From the NCBI GenBank assembly GCA_017472145.1, contig JAFUQX010000029.1:1-49195 (forward strand): 49,195 bases of DNA, written 5' to 3'. The notes under the pieces are model-generated. The model was not told where the DNA came from, did no database searches, and saw nothing but the letters and a program-made list of their open reading frames with translations. The position numbers and the translations under genes are program-made. Shown here in pieces: positions 7,209 through 15,497 of this stretch. Each line of letters opens with the position of its first letter. Within the stretch, counting starts at the first letter, position 1. Source of the DNA: Ruminococcus sp. (GTDB lineage: Bacteria > Bacillota > Clostridia > Oscillospirales > Ruminococcaceae).

Positions 7209-8183
7209 ATGAAAAAGAAGATTGCATTTCTGATGAGTCTGGTTCTGGCGGCATCGGCTCTGCCCGTTTCCGCAGTCCATGCAGCGGACTATGAGACAGG
7301 CGATGTGGACATGGACGGCCGGATCACCGGGCATGATGCAGCGGTGATATCCCGTTATCTTGAGGGGACGGATGCGCCGCTGACAGAGGAGCAGCTGATT
7401 CTGGCTGATGTGAACAGCGATGGAGCTGTGAATGGAGAGGATGCGGCCGCCATTTTCGCAAACCAGGAATATGCGCTGGGAGATGCCGATATGGACGGTC
7501 AGGTTTCGATCCATGATCTGAACGCTGCAGTGAATTGGATCGGCTCAGAGGACGGCCCTCTGACAGCCGATGCAGACGGAGACGGCGATATTGACGTAGG
7601 GGACTACTGGCTGATTATGGGGGCTTATGGCTATACACCTACAGGAAAAAATGCGCTGGCTGAAGCCGGGACGTATTACTATTCCTATGATATCATTGAA
7701 ACATGGGGCGATCCGCTCAATTCCCTGGGTGATGTGGACAATGACGGCCGTCTGACTGGTCATGACTCCGCCATGATCACCCGCTATGTTCGTGATGAGG
7801 CCTATACCCTGACAGAAGGGCAGCTGAATCGGGCGGATGTAAACAGAGACGGAATCGTGGATGCGTGTGATGCGGAGGTCATCATGGAAAACCAGCAGTA
7901 TATGCTGGGGGATGTGAATATGAGTGGTCAGATTGAAATTGCAGATGCCAGACTGGCTATGGGTGCTTATGCCTGCTATGCAGTAAAGAGCACAGACACT
8001 GTACTGGAGGGTGTGCAGAAGAATCTGGCAGATGTAGACCTGGATGCATACTATGAGATCAATGACGGCGCTGTAATTCTGATGCATTATGCATGTTGGG
8101 GCGCTGGGGCGTCTATGTCCGCTTTTCTTAATAATGCGGAATATTGTTACATGGCAGAGCTTCTGAGCTTTACTCAGGGCTGA
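7209..8183 (+). CDS. Secreted polydockerin protein, paralogue of 2343-3299
   Basis: 324 residues with a signal peptide (MKKKIAFLMSLVLAASALPVS, cut near VHA) and then eight calcium-loop segments: GDVDMDGRITGHDA, ADVNSDGAVNGEDA, GDADMDGQVSIHDL, ADADGDGDIDVGDY, GDVDNDGRLTGHDS, ADVNRDGIVDACDA, GDVNMSGQIEIADA and ADVDLDAYYEINDG. Segments 1-4 and 5-8 are two copies of one two-module unit: both begin with a TGHD segment, and ANQEYALGD in the first copy matches ENQQYMLGD in the second. The last loop has lost canonical residues and may bind calcium poorly. It has no catalytic domain. The start is ATG 7209 behind AAGGAGG. It is monocistronic, with a strong promoter and terminator. Confidence 0.88.
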   Translation: MKKKIAFLMSLVLAASALPVSAVHAADYETGDVDMDGRITGHDAAVISRYLEGTDAPLTEEQLILADVNSDGAVNGEDAAAIFANQEYALGDADMDGQVSIHDLNAAVNWIGSEDGPLTADADGDGDIDVGDYWLIMGAYGYTPTGKNALAEAGTYYYSYDIIETWGDPLNSLGDVDNDGRLTGHDSAMITRYVRDEAYTLTEGQLNRADVNRDGIVDACDAEVIMENQQYMLGDVNMSGQIEIADARLAMGAYACYAVKSTDTVLEGVQKNLADVDLDAYYEINDGAVILMHYACWGAGASMSAFLNNAEYCYMAELLSFTQG

Positions 8184-8213
8184 TCATCCGTCTTTTAAGT
8201 GAATATCTGAACG

Positions 8214-8243
8214 AATCCCGGCAGAAGCTCTGCCGGGATTTTT
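8214..8243 (+). terminator. Terminator after the second polydockerin gene
   Basis: AATCCCGGCAG (8214-8224) pairs with CTGCCGGGATT (8230-8240), followed by TTTG. Confidence 0.87.
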
Positions 8244-8270
8244 GTCTGGCATTGAAATTGCGGTGTAAAC

Positions 8271-8299
8271 TTGACAGAATGGAGTGGAAATGGTACAAT
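8271..8299 (+). promoter_or_regulatory. Promoter of the thyX gene run
   Basis: Consensus -35 TTGACA, 17-bp spacer, -10 TACAAT. No strong terminator is visible before 14613, so it may drive the whole run of seven overlapping genes. Confidence 0.85.
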
Positions 8300-8331
8300 A
8301 AAGGGAGACTATTTTGACAGGAGGACTTTAT

Positions 8332-9099
8332 GTGAACGTAACCCTGATAACCCATACGCCGCTGCCCGAAAAGACTGTTGCAGCAGCTGCAAAGCTGTGC
8401 TATTCCGATAGTGGTGTGGATACCCTGATGGAGAATATGTCCGAGGAGCGGGCGGAGCAGTTTGTGGATATGCTGGCCGGGTTCGGACATGAAAGCCCTG
8501 TGGAGCATGTAACCTTTACCTTTGGTATCGAGGGCGTTTCACGCTCTTTTCTGGCTCAGATCACCCGTCACCGTATTGCCTCCTTTTCTGTGCAGAGTCA
8601 GCGCTATGTGAAGATGGATCATTTTGAGTTCATCACACCGCCGGCCATTGCAGCGGACGAGGAAGCAGCGGCCATTTATCAGAGATCGATGGACGAGGCC
8701 ATCAAGGCCTATCACGATCTTGCCGACCGGCTTCAGGCAAAGTATATCCCGGAGCTGATGGCGCAGGGACTGACCGAAAAGGCCGCCCGTTCCAAGGCCG
8801 AAAAAATGGCCATCGAGGATGCACGCTTCGTTCTGCCCAATGCCTGTGAGACGAAAATGGTAATGACTATGAATGTGCGCAGTCTGCGGAATTTCTTCCG
8901 TCTGCGCTGTTGTAACCGTGCTCAGTGGGAGATCCGTGCGGTGGCGACAGAAATGCTTCGGCTCTGCTGCCAGGCTGCACCGGCGCTGTTCCGGACAGCC
9001 GGCCCTTCCTGCTGCTGCGGCCCGTGTACTGAGGGTAAGATGACCTGCGGCAAGGCCAAGGAGGTCCGTGAGAAATTTGAGGTGATGCGCCGTGTCTGA
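8332..9099 (+). CDS. thyX: Flavin-dependent thymidylate synthase
   Basis: 255 residues. Makes dTMP from dUMP with methylene-tetrahydrofolate, FAD and NADPH. The ThyX signature [14 protein letters not shown] begins at residue 79 (R79-H80-R81). The C-terminal Cys-rich tail ([17 protein letters not shown]) is of a type I have seen in clostridial ThyX. The start is GTG 8332: AGGAGG at 8319-8324 gives 7-nt spacing. The more tempting ATG at 8330 is out of frame and is followed at once by TGA. The gene overlaps the downstream thymidylate-kinase-like gene by 8 bp, linking synthesis and phosphorylation of dTMP. Confidence 0.96.
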   Translation: MNVTLITHTPLPEKTVAAAAKLCYSDSGVDTLMENMSEERAEQFVDMLAGFGHESPVEHVTFTFGIEGVSRSFLAQITRHRIASFSVQSQRYVKMDHFEFITPPAIAADEEAAAIYQRSMDEAIKAYHDLADRLQAKYIPELMAQGLTEKAARSKAEKMAIEDARFVLPNACETKMVMTMNVRSLRNFFRLRCCNRAQWEIRAVATEMLRLCCQAAPALFRTAGPSCCCGPCTEGKMTCGKAKEVREKFEVMRRV

Positions 9100-9763
9100 G
9101 GGAAAACTGATCGTACTGGACGGAATCGACGGCTGCGGAAAAACCACTCAGTTCGAGCTGCTGACAGAAAAGCTCCGGGAAATGGGGATTTCTGTACAGC
9201 CCGTCAGCTTTCCGGAGTATGACAAGCCCTCTGCGGCTCTGGTGAAGATGTATCTGGGCGGGGATTTTTCGTCTGTACCCGGCGGCGTGAATGCCTATGC
9301 GGCCTCCAGCTTCTACGCAGTGGATCGGATTGCCAGTTATAAACTCTACTGGGAGGAGGCATACCAGAGAGGAGAGGTCATTCTTGCAAGCCGCTATACC
9401 ACCTCCAATGCCATCCACCAGATGGGCAAGCTCCCCAGAGCGCAGTGGGATGCGTATCTTGCGTGGCTTGAGGAATTTGAATATGAAAAGCTGGGACTGC
9501 CCCGTCCGGACTGTGTGATTCTGCTCAGTCTGCCCCTGGAAATTTCCCAGAGACTGCTCATGCAGCGGTATGATGGCAACGCCGGCAAAAAGGACATCCA
9601 CGAAGCGGATCTGGACTACCTTCAGCAGTGCTGTGTCAGTGCAGAATATGCCGCAGAGAAGATGGGCTGGAGGGTCGTAGACTGCTCAGACGGAGAGAAT
9701 ATCCGTTCTATTGAATCGATCCAGGAGGAGCTGCTGGCGATTCTGGGAGAGGTGATCAAATAA
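9092..9763 (+). CDS. tmk: Thymidylate kinase-like P-loop nucleotide kinase
   Basis: 223 residues, GTG start inside the thyX end. The P-loop DGIDGCGKT lies at residues 10-18. [10 protein letters not shown] and [11 protein letters not shown] correspond to the thymidylate-kinase nucleoside-binding and DR(Y/H) regions, but the Asp of the DR(Y/H) motif is Ser100 here. It would phosphorylate dTMP to dTDP, which fits its place next to thyX. The substituted motif leaves some doubt whether it is the main Tmk or a variant. The end overlaps the next start as TAATG. Confidence 0.85.
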   Translation: MSEGKLIVLDGIDGCGKTTQFELLTEKLREMGISVQPVSFPEYDKPSAALVKMYLGGDFSSVPGGVNAYAASSFYAVDRIASYKLYWEEAYQRGEVILASRYTTSNAIHQMGKLPRAQWDAYLAWLEEFEYEKLGLPRPDCVILLSLPLEISQRLLMQRYDGNAGKKDIHEADLDYLQQCCVSAEYAAEKMGWRVVDCSDGENIRSIESIQEELLAILGEVIK

Positions 9764-10677
9764 TGCTGCAATTCCGTGTTCTGCGGCTGTCTGACCGGGA
9801 CTGGGTGCAGAAGGCTCTGAAGGCTTCGGACTTCCGGGGCTGTGAATATTCCTTTGCAAACAATCTGGCGTGGCGGCGTGCAGGAGACTCACAGGCCGCA
9901 CGTTATGAGGATTTTTATATCAGCGTGTCCTTTGATACAGAGGACGATGTACCATCCTTTTCCTTTCCGGCCGGGAAGGGCGACTATCGTGCGGTGCTCC
10001 GGGAAATGGCAGAGACGGCCATTCACTGGGGAAAGCCACTGCGTATTTATGGTGTGACAGAGCCGGGCCTTCTGCTTCTTTCGGAGATCGCACCCGGTGG
10101 ATTTACAGCCGTCCCGTATCCGGATGGCTTTGATTATATATATGAGACCAGAAATCTGATTGAGCTGGCCGGAAAGAAATATCACAAAAAGCGCAACCAT
10201 CTCATGCGCTTCCGGCGTGAATATGAAAACTACTGCTTCTCCGAAATGACGGCTGATGACTTTGATGAGTGCATCGCTATGGCCGCCCGTTTCTATAATG
10301 AGAAGCATGGATATACAGACAGCTCCAGTGTGATCGAGCAGTATGCCATTCACACCTATTTCAGCCACTTTGAGGAGCTGGAGCTCTGCGGCGGCGTTTT
10401 GCGTGTAGACGGGAAGCTGGCAGGATTTTCCATCGGCGAGCCGCTGTGCAGCGATACGTTTGTAACGCATATTGAGAAGGCCGACATTGCCTATCATGGA
10501 GTCTATACCGCTCTGACCCAGGCTTTTACGGAGCATTTTGCAGGGGACTTCCGGTATATCAACCGGGAGGAGGATCTGGGGCTTGAGGGCCTGAGGAAGG
10601 CCAAGCAGTCCTATTATCCGGTTATGATGCTGGAAAAATACAGATGTGAATTTGCACATCCGGAGATTTTATTATAA
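9763..10677 (+). CDS. DUF2156 / phosphatidylglycerol lysyltransferase C-domain protein
   Basis: 304 residues. The sequence (FRGCEYSFANNLAWRR, YHKKRNHLMRFRREYENY, GGVLRVDGKLAGFSIGEPL, YINREEDLGLEGLRKAKQSYYP) fits the soluble double-GNAT family related to the catalytic domain of MprF (DUF2156). There is no membrane part, so it is probably a cytosolic acyl- or aminoacyl-transferase rather than a lipid-flipping MprF. The ATG is coupled to the stop of the previous gene (TAATG). The acceptor substrate is unknown. Confidence 0.82.
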   Translation: MLQFRVLRLSDRDWVQKALKASDFRGCEYSFANNLAWRRAGDSQAARYEDFYISVSFDTEDDVPSFSFPAGKGDYRAVLREMAETAIHWGKPLRIYGVTEPGLLLLSEIAPGGFTAVPYPDGFDYIYETRNLIELAGKKYHKKRNHLMRFRREYENYCFSEMTADDFDECIAMAARFYNEKHGYTDSSSVIEQYAIHTYFSHFEELELCGGVLRVDGKLAGFSIGEPLCSDTFVTHIEKADIAYHGVYTALTQAFTEHFAGDFRYINREEDLGLEGLRKAKQSYYPVMMLEKYRCEFAHPEILL

Positions 10678-10693
10678 AAAGGAGATTTACATT

Positions 10694-11242
10694 ATGGTAT
10701 ATGTATTTATTGCAGAGGGCTTTGAGGAAATCGAAGCCATCACGCCCATCGATCTGCTTCGCCGGGCCGGAAAGCAGGTAACCACCGTTGGTGTAACCGG
10801 CCGCCTGGTGACAGGTGCACATGGGATTCCGATCACCACAGACATTACCTGCCAGGATCAGAGCTCCTTTGCGGATGCAGAGATGGTGGTTCTTCCGGGC
10901 GGTATGCCGGGTACACGGAACCTGGAGGGCTGTGAGGCGGTGCAGACAGCCATCGACTATTGTGCAGCCAGAGGAATCCATCTGGCGGCAATTTGCGCAG
11001 CCCCTATGATCCTGGGACACAAGAATTATCTGGCCGGTAAAAAGGCGGTCTGCTATAGAGGCTTTGAAATGGAGCTGGTCGATGCAGATATTCAGAATCA
11101 GGGTGTTGTTACGGACGGCAATATTACAACGGCCCGGGGTGCAGGTACGGCCCTGGAGTTTGGTCTGGAGCTGATCCGTGTGCTTTGTGGCGAGGAGAAG
11201 CAGGCGGAGATCCGTGCTGCGATTCAGTGCGATGATCTGTAA
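10694..11242 (+). CDS. DJ-1/PfpI family protein
   Basis: 182 residues. The class-I glutamine-amidotransferase-like fold is recognised from VYVFIAEGFEEIEAITPIDLL at the N-terminus (conserved Glu near residue 12), VVLPGGMPGT, and the nucleophile elbow AICAAPMILG with Cys101. Family members act as deglycases, chaperones or redox sensors, and the specific role cannot be read from sequence. The start is ATG 10694 after AAAAGGAG; an in-frame ATG at 10646 lies inside the previous gene. The end overlaps the next gene by 11 bp. Confidence 0.9.
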   Translation: MVYVFIAEGFEEIEAITPIDLLRRAGKQVTTVGVTGRLVTGAHGIPITTDITCQDQSSFADAEMVVLPGGMPGTRNLEGCEAVQTAIDYCAARGIHLAAICAAPMILGHKNYLAGKKAVCYRGFEMELVDADIQNQGVVTDGNITTARGAGTALEFGLELIRVLCGEEKQAEIRAAIQCDDL

Positions 11243-11819
11243 TCCTACAGCTGAGAAAAAAGAAATCCGCCGGAAAATGCAGCAGCTGCGCGGGGAGATC
11301 CCTCAGGAGGAAAAGGCGGCGCTGGACAAGGCCATGCAGGAGAGACTGTTTGCATCGGAGCTGTACAGACAGGCGGAGGTCCTGCTGATATTCCTTTCGG
11401 TAGGCGATGAGCCGGATACATATGGGATTCTGAAAAGAGCACAGAAGGATGGGAAAATAACCGCTGTTCCGAAGTGTCTGGCAGAGCATCAGATGCTGTT
11501 TTATGTCATCCGAAGCACAGAGGACTGCACAGCCGGAAAATATAATATTCCTGAGCCGAAGGCGCACTGTCCGGAGGCCGATCTGACCCAGGGACGGATT
11601 CTTTGCCTTGTGCCGGGACTGGCCTTTGACAAAAAGGGCGCACGCCTGGGATATGGGGGCGGTTACTATGACCGTTTTCTGGAAAAGCATCCGCATATAT
11701 GCGCAGTAGGCTATTGTGCAGAGCGGTTTGTCATAGAGGATGTACCGGAGGAAGAGACGGATCAGAGGCTTTGGGGTCTGGTCACGGAAAATTTGGTGGA
11801 GGTACGAAATGGACAATAA
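11232..11819 (+). CDS. 5-formyltetrahydrofolate cyclo-ligase
   Basis: 195 residues. Converts 5-formyl-THF to methenyl-THF with ATP, returning folate to the one-carbon pool used by ThyX upstream. N-terminal EKKEIRRKMQQLR and the C-terminal ATP-site signature GARLGYGGGYYDRFL identify the family. ATG 11232 is placed where the family normally begins and overlaps the DJ-1 gene by 11 bp. The 3' end overlaps mltG by 11 bp. Confidence 0.94.
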   Translation: MICNPTAEKKEIRRKMQQLRGEIPQEEKAALDKAMQERLFASELYRQAEVLLIFLSVGDEPDTYGILKRAQKDGKITAVPKCLAEHQMLFYVIRSTEDCTAGKYNIPEPKAHCPEADLTQGRILCLVPGLAFDKKGARLGYGGGYYDRFLEKHPHICAVGYCAERFVIEDVPEEETDQRLWGLVTENLVEVRNGQ

Positions 11820-13383
11820 AAATCAAAATCTGGAGGAGGATCTGCTGGAGCAGATCCTGAAGGAAACGGCACAGGAAACGCCGCCGAAGCGTGAGCCCCG
11901 GGAAGAACGTCCGGTGATCTCTCATGCGGCCGAGCCTCAGCCCCAGAGTCCGCCGGAAGCTTTCCAGCAGCCGGAGCGTGCTGAGGAGCGGACGACGGTG
12001 CATAAGGTGGTGCATGCTCCAAGGACAGCTCCGGCTCAGGAGCAGCCGTCCTTCCACACAGGCCGGGTGCGCACACCGGAGGAGGAGGCCCTCTATGAGG
12101 ATCTGGACGGTATCAGCCAGACTCAGGCGCAGATGAAAAAGCTGAAGGCCAATAATGCTCCCCGCAGTAAGAAGAAGAAGGTCAGCAAGGGAATGCGTGC
12201 GCTGCGCTCTGTTATTCTGACGCTGCTGATTCTGGGTGTTTCTGTGCTGCTGGCGGTTCTGATCATTACATATGGACGGGACGTTCTGGGTATCAACAAT
12301 AACAATACCACAAAGATCGTTACCATTCCCCAGGGTGCGGATACGGAGGAGATCGCAGAGCTTCTGGAAAGCGAAGGCATCATCACCTATCCTAAGGTAT
12401 TCACCATGTTCGCCGGACTCAGCGGAAAGGATGTCAGCTTCACGGCCGGCGATCACGAGCTTCGTCCGGATATGGCCTATGATACCATTTTTGAGAATCT
12501 GGCATCCCCGTCTCTGGGCAGTGAGGATGTTGTAAATATCGCCTTCCCGGAGGGGATTACGCTGGTGGACGCCGCAGACCGTCTGGAGGAGCAGGGTGTC
12601 TGCGATGCAGACGAGTTTCTTGAGTATTTTAATGAGGCCCGGTTTGATCTGGCCTATGAAAGCCATCTGCCCAGCTTTACCACAGGCAAATTCTACAAGA
12701 TGGAGGGTTATTTATATCCGGATACCTATCAGTTCTATGTGGATATGGATGTAGATCTGGTGTGTCAGAAGATCCTGCGCAATTTCAACAGCAAAATTAC
12801 CGATCGTGACTATGCTCGTATGGAGGAGCTGGGCATTTCCCTGGATGAGACCCTGACGCTTGCGTCCATCATTCAGATGGAGGCCGGCTCTCTGGACCAG
12901 ATGTCCCGAATCTCATCGGTTTTCTGGAATCGTCTGAACCATTCCGAGACCTTCCCCAAGCTTCAGTCTGACCCCACCATCAACTATGTGGAGGATGTCA
13001 TCAAGCCCCATATTTCTTCCTACGATGAAGCCATTTTTGAGGGCTATAATACCTATGAGTGTAATGGACTGCCGGCCGGTGCGATCTGCAATCCGGGCTA
13101 TGATGCCATTCAGGCGGCACTTTATCCGGCTTCTACCGATTACTACTATTTCTATGCGAATCTGAATACGGGTGAAACTTATTTCTCCAGAACGCTGGCC
13201 GAGCACGAGGCCTGGATCGAAAAGGTAGAGGGCCATGGCTATGTGGCCACAGAGCCTTCTGCTACATTGCCCTCCTCTGAGGGAACAGGGGTTCAGGTAG
13301 GTGTAGGCACAAGTGAAGGCAGTGCATCAGGCCAGACCGCAGTCACAACAACGGAACAGGTGGTGAACGGCAACATATGGTAA
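11809..13383 (+). CDS. mltG: Endolytic transglycosylase MltG (YceG-like)
   Basis: 524 residues. Cuts nascent peptidoglycan glycan strands at the membrane. A long charged and Pro-rich cytoplasmic N-terminus (1-125) precedes one membrane helix (about 132-158, VILTLLILGVSVLLAVLII). A LysM-like region (VTIPQGADTEEIAELLESEG) follows, then the YceG catalytic domain with the presumed catalytic Glu358 in LASIIQMEAG. A Ser/Thr/Gly tail ends the protein. GAGGTACGAA precedes ATG 11809. The cytoplasmic arm is longer than in E. coli MltG. It overlaps the following gene by 7 bp. Confidence 0.94.
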   Translation: MDNKNQNLEEDLLEQILKETAQETPPKREPREERPVISHAAEPQPQSPPEAFQQPERAEERTTVHKVVHAPRTAPAQEQPSFHTGRVRTPEEEALYEDLDGISQTQAQMKKLKANNAPRSKKKKVSKGMRALRSVILTLLILGVSVLLAVLIITYGRDVLGINNNNTTKIVTIPQGADTEEIAELLESEGIITYPKVFTMFAGLSGKDVSFTAGDHELRPDMAYDTIFENLASPSLGSEDVVNIAFPEGITLVDAADRLEEQGVCDADEFLEYFNEARFDLAYESHLPSFTTGKFYKMEGYLYPDTYQFYVDMDVDLVCQKILRNFNSKITDRDYARMEELGISLDETLTLASIIQMEAGSLDQMSRISSVFWNRLNHSETFPKLQSDPTINYVEDVIKPHISSYDEAIFEGYNTYECNGLPAGAICNPGYDAIQAALYPASTDYYYFYANLNTGETYFSRTLAEHEAWIEKVEGHGYVATEPSATLPSSEGTGVQVGVGTSEGSASGQTAVTTTEQVVNGNIW

Positions 13384-14606
13384 GACCTGATAGAAAATAT
13401 CCGGAGGTGCTTGTACCAGCCGGAGACAGGGAGCGCCTGAAGGCTGCTCTGGACTATGGTGCAGATGCCATTTATCTGGGTGGAAACCAGTTCACCATGA
13501 GAGCCGCTCCGGCCAATTTCAGCGGAGAGCAGCTGACCGAGGCGGTAGAAATGGCTCATGCAAAGGGTGTGCGGGTCTATCTGACCTGCAACACCCTCCC
13601 GAGAAACCCGGAGCTGCAAGCCTTTCCCCAGTTTTTGGCGGATGCACAGGCGGCCGGGGTGGATGCCGTAATTGTGGCAGACCTTGGGCTTTTGTCCATG
13701 ATCCGTAAGTACGCTCCGGATATGGAAATTCACATGTCCACTCAGACGGGCATTGTCAATTATGCCACGGCCAATATGCTCTATGAGCTGGGTGTACGCC
13801 GGGTGGTGCTGGCCCGTGAGCTGTCTCTTGCGGATATAGCGGAGATCCGCCGGAACATTCCGGAGGATATGGAGATCGAGGCCTTTGTGCATGGTGCGAT
13901 GTGCGTTTCCTTTTCGGGAAGATGTCTGCTTTCGGCCTATCTGACGGGACGGGATGCCAACCGTGGAGCCTGTGCCCAGCCCTGCCGCTGGAAGTATCAT
14001 CTCATGGAGGAGACACGTCCGGGTCAGTTTTTCCCGGTGGAGGAGGATGATTCCGGCACCTATATCATGAATGCCAAGGATCTGTGTATGATCGACTATA
14101 TTCCGGAGCTGGTGCAGGCGGGTGTGTCCAGCCTGAAGATCGAGGGGCGTGCGAAGTCGGCCTACTATGTATCGGTTGTAGCCAATGCCTATCGTGCAGC
14201 GGTGGATGCATTCTTAGCAGGAGAGCCGCTGCCCCAGTGGGTGCATGACGAGGTATTCCATGTGAGTCATCGGGACTACTGCACGGGATTTTTCTTCGGC
14301 CATCCGAAGGACTGTCAGCGGTATGAGGACAACAGCTATGTCCGTCGTTCGGATGTGATCGGCATTGTAGATCAGTGCCGGGATGGGATGGTCTATGCGA
14401 CACAGCGGAATCGTTTCTTTGCGGAGGATGTGATTGAGATTCTCGCACCGGGGAAGCAGCCGGTGGAGATCATGCTGAATGGTCGGCTGTACAATGGGGA
14501 CGGGGAGCAGATCGAAACGGCGAATCATGCCATGATGAAGATGCAGTTTCCCTGTGACGCAGAATTCCCGGCTGGCTCGGTGATCCGCAAGAGAGTATGT
14601 GAATAA
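13377..14606 (+). CDS. U32 family peptidase / tRNA hydroxylation protein (TrhP-like)
   Basis: 409 residues. The U32 signature is complete: EAFVHGAMCVSFSGRCLLS, followed by the Cys pair in RGACAQPC. The N-terminal half is a TIM-barrel-like region beginning EVLVPAGDRERLKAALDYGADAIYLGG. Characterised relatives (TrhP, RlhA) hydroxylate uridine or cytidine in tRNA or rRNA with prephenate-dependent chemistry; older annotation calls them collagenase-like proteases. The mltG-U32 neighbourhood is common in Firmicutes. The start overlaps mltG by 7 bp. Confidence 0.93.
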   Translation: MVRPDRKYPEVLVPAGDRERLKAALDYGADAIYLGGNQFTMRAAPANFSGEQLTEAVEMAHAKGVRVYLTCNTLPRNPELQAFPQFLADAQAAGVDAVIVADLGLLSMIRKYAPDMEIHMSTQTGIVNYATANMLYELGVRRVVLARELSLADIAEIRRNIPEDMEIEAFVHGAMCVSFSGRCLLSAYLTGRDANRGACAQPCRWKYHLMEETRPGQFFPVEEDDSGTYIMNAKDLCMIDYIPELVQAGVSSLKIEGRAKSAYYVSVVANAYRAAVDAFLAGEPLPQWVHDEVFHVSHRDYCTGFFFGHPKDCQRYEDNSYVRRSDVIGIVDQCRDGMVYATQRNRFFAEDVIEILAPGKQPVEIMLNGRLYNGDGEQIETANHAMMKMQFPCDAEFPAGSVIRKRVCE

Positions 14607-14612
14607 AAACGA

Positions 14613-14640
14613 AAAGTCTGCCGGAAATTCGGCAGACTTT
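14613..14640 (+). terminator. Terminator of the thyX-to-U32 gene run
   Basis: AAAGTCTGCCG (14613-14623) and CGGCAGACTTT (14630-14640) form an 11-bp stem. Confidence 0.8.
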
Positions 14641-14660
14641 AGTTTGTCAAAAAACTCTGA

Positions 14661-14830
14661 AAGCCTCCCCTTACTAAGGGGAGGTGGCACGCCGAAGGCG
14701 TGCCGGAGGGGATTGCGCAGTGCGATAAAAACTCCGAGTTTACGCGCTTTTCTCAATCCCCTCAGTCGTCACTTCGTGCCGACAGCTCCCCTTACTAAGG
14801 GGAGCCTTATGCGGAAAATCCGACTTTTTT
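14661..14830. repeat. Interspersed palindromic repeat, copy A
   Basis: Non-coding element whose two ends are imperfect inverted repeats of about 50 bp, each carrying CCCCTTACTAAGGGG. The 48 bases at 14761-14808 recur with one change at 40597-40644 (copy B), and the outer end recurs inverted at 49150-49195 (copy C). Its compact palindromic form fits a REP/MITE-like element. Confidence 0.85.
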
Positions 14831-14833
14831 GCA

Positions 14834-15157
14834 TTATAACAGGGTTTGCAATTGAAGGGCGGAGCTTACTATTTTATATGCTCTTCTGACAGCGGCGGAA
14901 TTGATGATCGCCAGGCCGCTGCCCAGCTCAATATAGATCCGGGGAACGGTCATATAAATGGTGTCCGAACCGTTCTGAATTTTCAGCATGGATCCAAGCC
15001 CATTCAGATAGAACCGCTCTGCTGTGCGCAGCTGATTCAGAGCGATCGTTTTCCCATCGGATTCAATGCAGGGAGCTGCTGGATTTTCATTGAAGGTACC
15101 ACGGTTCATTTTTACCGACAGATCCACAGTTTCCCCGATGTAGTATAGAATTTTCAT
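14834..15157 (-). CDS. Small protein of unknown function downstream of rpoC
   Basis: 107 residues (MKILYYIGETVDLSVKMNRG...). AAAAGGAGAAG precedes the ATG, which lies 1 base past the stop of the upstream gene, so the two are translationally linked. It has no signal peptide or membrane helix. Segments SDGKTIALNQLRTAERFYLNGLGSMLKI and IYMTVPRIYIELGSGLAII suggest a small beta-rich fold. Family not recognised. Confidence 0.72.
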   Translation of the reverse strand: MKILYYIGETVDLSVKMNRGTFNENPAAPCIESDGKTIALNQLRTAERFYLNGLGSMLKIQNGSDTIYMTVPRIYIELGSGLAIINSAAVRRAYKIVSSALQLQTLL

Positions 15158-15158
15158 T

Positions 15159-15437
15159 TTACTTCTCCTTTTTGGCTTCAGCCTGTGCGTCTTTCAGCAG
15201 CTTCAGCTTCGGGCGCACTACAATATATGCTGTAACACCCATAGCCACGGTGAAAATCACCAGGAACTGTACGATCTTCACGGTTTTGGACGGTTCATTG
15301 CCGGTTTCGGTCTCTTCCGCTTCCTGCACGATCTCTGCTGCGGGAATGGCGGTTGTTGTTCCGGCCGATGCGGGCACAGCCGGACCGCAGAAAAGCAGCA
15401 GCATTCCGCAGAGTAAAGCCGCAATCTTATTTTTCAC
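15159..15437 (-). CDS. Small secreted or membrane-anchored protein, unknown function
   Basis: 92 residues from a GTG start at 15437 with GAGAGGTGA upstream. A longer in-frame version from 15467 would start inside the rpoC terminator hairpin and is rejected. It has an N-terminal signal sequence (VKNKIAALLCGMLLLFCGP...VPASA), a short acidic Thr/Glu segment, one membrane helix (IVQFLVIFTVAMGVTAYIVV) and a basic C-terminal tail, the layout of a small type I membrane protein. No family recognised. Forms a two-gene unit with 14834-15157. Confidence 0.75.
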   Translation of the reverse strand: MKNKIAALLCGMLLLFCGPAVPASAGTTTAIPAAEIVQEAEETETGNEPSKTVKIVQFLVIFTVAMGVTAYIVVRPKLKLLKDAQAEAKKEK

Positions 15438-15460
15438 AAAATCACCTCTCTGATACAAAG

Positions 15461-15486
15461 ACAGCACTGCCCGAAAGCAGTGCTGT
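15461..15486 (-). terminator. Hairpin terminator after rpoC
   Basis: ACAGCACTGC (15461-15470) and GCAGTGCTGT (15477-15486) form a perfect 10-bp stem; the U tract is weak (CUUUG), so partial read-through into the two small genes is possible. Confidence 0.65.
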
Positions 15487-15497
15487 TCTTTTATATT

